Below are positions 62,970-64,000 of a stretch of 64,000 nt of DNA, piece by piece (position 1 is the stretch's first letter; each line of letters starts with the position of its first letter). The translations under genes and the position numbers were made by a program. The stretch comes from Zoroaster sp. YZ-2022 (taxonomy: Eukaryota; Echinodermata; Asteroidea; Forcipulatida; Zoroasteridae), in assembly GCA_029582265.1 (NCBI GenBank), contig CM055817.1, positions 23,132,161 to 23,196,160 of the forward strand, in the 5' to 3' direction. Under the pieces are notes generated by a model. It did no database searches. It was not told where the DNA came from and saw only the letters and a list, made by a program, of their open reading frames with translations.

Positions 62970-63845
62970 CCAATGTGGCAGAAGAAGCGTCTACAACAAC
63001 AAAAATGGTTAGTAACTTTTTCCAAAATTGTTGGGTGTTTATTTTGAAACAATATGTTGAATTTCGTAGATGTACAAACAGCCCATATCGCGCGTCCACA
63101 GTGACATAGCACACACAGTACGAGGCATACATAGCCTTACTGTTTACTGCCGTACACGTACTGTACATGTGCATTGTGTATATAGTGTAGGTGTAAATGT
63201 ATATTTTTTAAAGAAAACAAACAAGCTTCATCATTCCCATGTTTGCACAACACCTTAAAACATATAGTAAATGTAAGCTATTTCATGAGCAATGTATTTC
63301 AGGTCTGAAGTAGGTACTAACGTTATTTTTTTCATGACTAGGAGGAAATATTATTTTCAAATATATGACCTTTCAATAATCTGATATGACCTTTCCTCTG
63401 AAGCACCATTCTCTACATGTACTTCTGGCCAAACTAAAGACATGTAACTTTTTAATGATTTGATATGGTGACCTTTACTTCCAGTCCAAACAGGCACTTC
63501 AAATTATATTTAAAAATATTTTGAAGCACTATTCTTTACATGTACCTGTGTGGCAAATCAAACACCTAATGTTTGTTTTCAAACAAACATCAAGTTTATT
63601 TATTGGTTTTTTTTTTCATAAGAACTAGTGAAAAAGCATTAAGTTTGACAATGAGCATCATAATAAATGACACATACAATAAAAGCATTTCAAATGATAC
63701 TTTTTATTGAATACAACACACAGTTACAAACGAAATAATAAACAAACAGTAATTTCTCTTTTAAATCACAAACAATACTCTATGAGTACTGTGTATGTAC
63801 ACCATAATATCAGTTATACCCCCCCCCCCCCAATGCTTTTTACAC
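62970..63845. other. Gene-free stretch
   Basis: A few short frames and TACATGTAC words only; CATTCTxTACATGTAC with GGCCAAA-type context recurs at 63410 and 63530. Confidence 0.45.
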
Positions 63846-63847
63846 AA

Positions 63848-64000
63848 ACTCAAGGCTGTACCAGGTACCTGGACACCTGACTGAAACGGCCATTATCGGT
63901 CATTACCTATGGAAGTCTAAAAAAAATTGCTAACATATATCGTGTGGGCAATGTGGATGCTACAAGTTGTTTTCAATACAGAGGTGGGTAATTATTACAA
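63848..64000. mobile_element. hAT-like ATACCC fragment, copy 6 (runs off the window)
   Basis: AGGCTGTACCAGGTACCTGG, ACTGAAACGGCCATTATCGG and the final AGAGGTGGGTAATTATTACA match the parts seen at 16550-17115 and 27630-27842, diverged. Confidence 0.5.

Overview
This window is eukaryotic nuclear DNA, repeat-rich and low in gene density. It most likely comes from a marine deuterostome, probably an echinoderm (sea star or brittle star grade). The reasons are spliced genes with GT-AG and one GC-AG intron, many copies of a tRNA-headed SINE with an (ATT)n tail, CR1/L2-type LINE pieces, dozens of short inverted-repeat (MITE-like) elements and long minisatellites. The echinoderm assignment rests on the general look of the SINE and is an inference.

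Only two host genes are clear. On the + strand, 3084-4259 encodes a 391-residue TSSC4-like protein (U5 snRNP-associated factor) in one coding exon with a splice acceptor just upstream. On the - strand, eight coding exons spread over 51767-20171 encode a 491-residue LIV-1 subfamily ZIP metal transporter of the SLC39A8/SLC39A14 type. All seven junctions were placed by splice sites and reading phase. The protein has a signal peptide, an extracellular CPTVLYQ motif, the HNFVD metal motif and the diagnostic EEFPHELGD motif. Intron 6 begins with a GC donor.

Layout. 1-2.9 kb: repeats, a palindromic MITE and a GGTT/CTGC microsatellite. 3-4.3 kb: TSSC4-like gene. 4.3-13 kb: TTAA-flanked MITEs, SINEs and AT-rich DNA. 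13.0-15.1 kb: an 11-unit minisatellite of about 152 bp period, split by a SINE. 15-20 kb: nested MITEs and a SINE interrupted by a Penelope-like fragment. 20.2-51.8 kb: the ZIP gene, whose introns hold a nearly intact LINE (33.7-37.1 kb, - strand), a decayed LINE (40.1-42.0 kb, + strand), Mutator-like MITEs with 10-11 bp target duplications, snapback elements, a THAP-domain fragment and a modular hairpin-headed repeat with TGACGTCA palindromes (47-49.9 kb). 51.8-64 kb: no gene recognised; a Tc1-like remnant, minisatellites, a large imperfect inverted repeat (55.5-59.1 kb), a 238 bp tandem duplication and more hairpin-headed repeats.

The most unusual points are: (1) the dispersed hairpin-headed, CRE-palindrome modular repeat family with different module numbers; (2) tandem or direct repeats that touch three neighbouring exon ends of the ZIP gene (exons 6, 7 and 8); (3) snapback elements carrying a hammerhead-like CTGAnGA-stem-GAAAC motif; (4) readable insertion histories shown by nested elements with target duplications. 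Repeat family names are from memory of typical termini and target duplications; no database search was possible.
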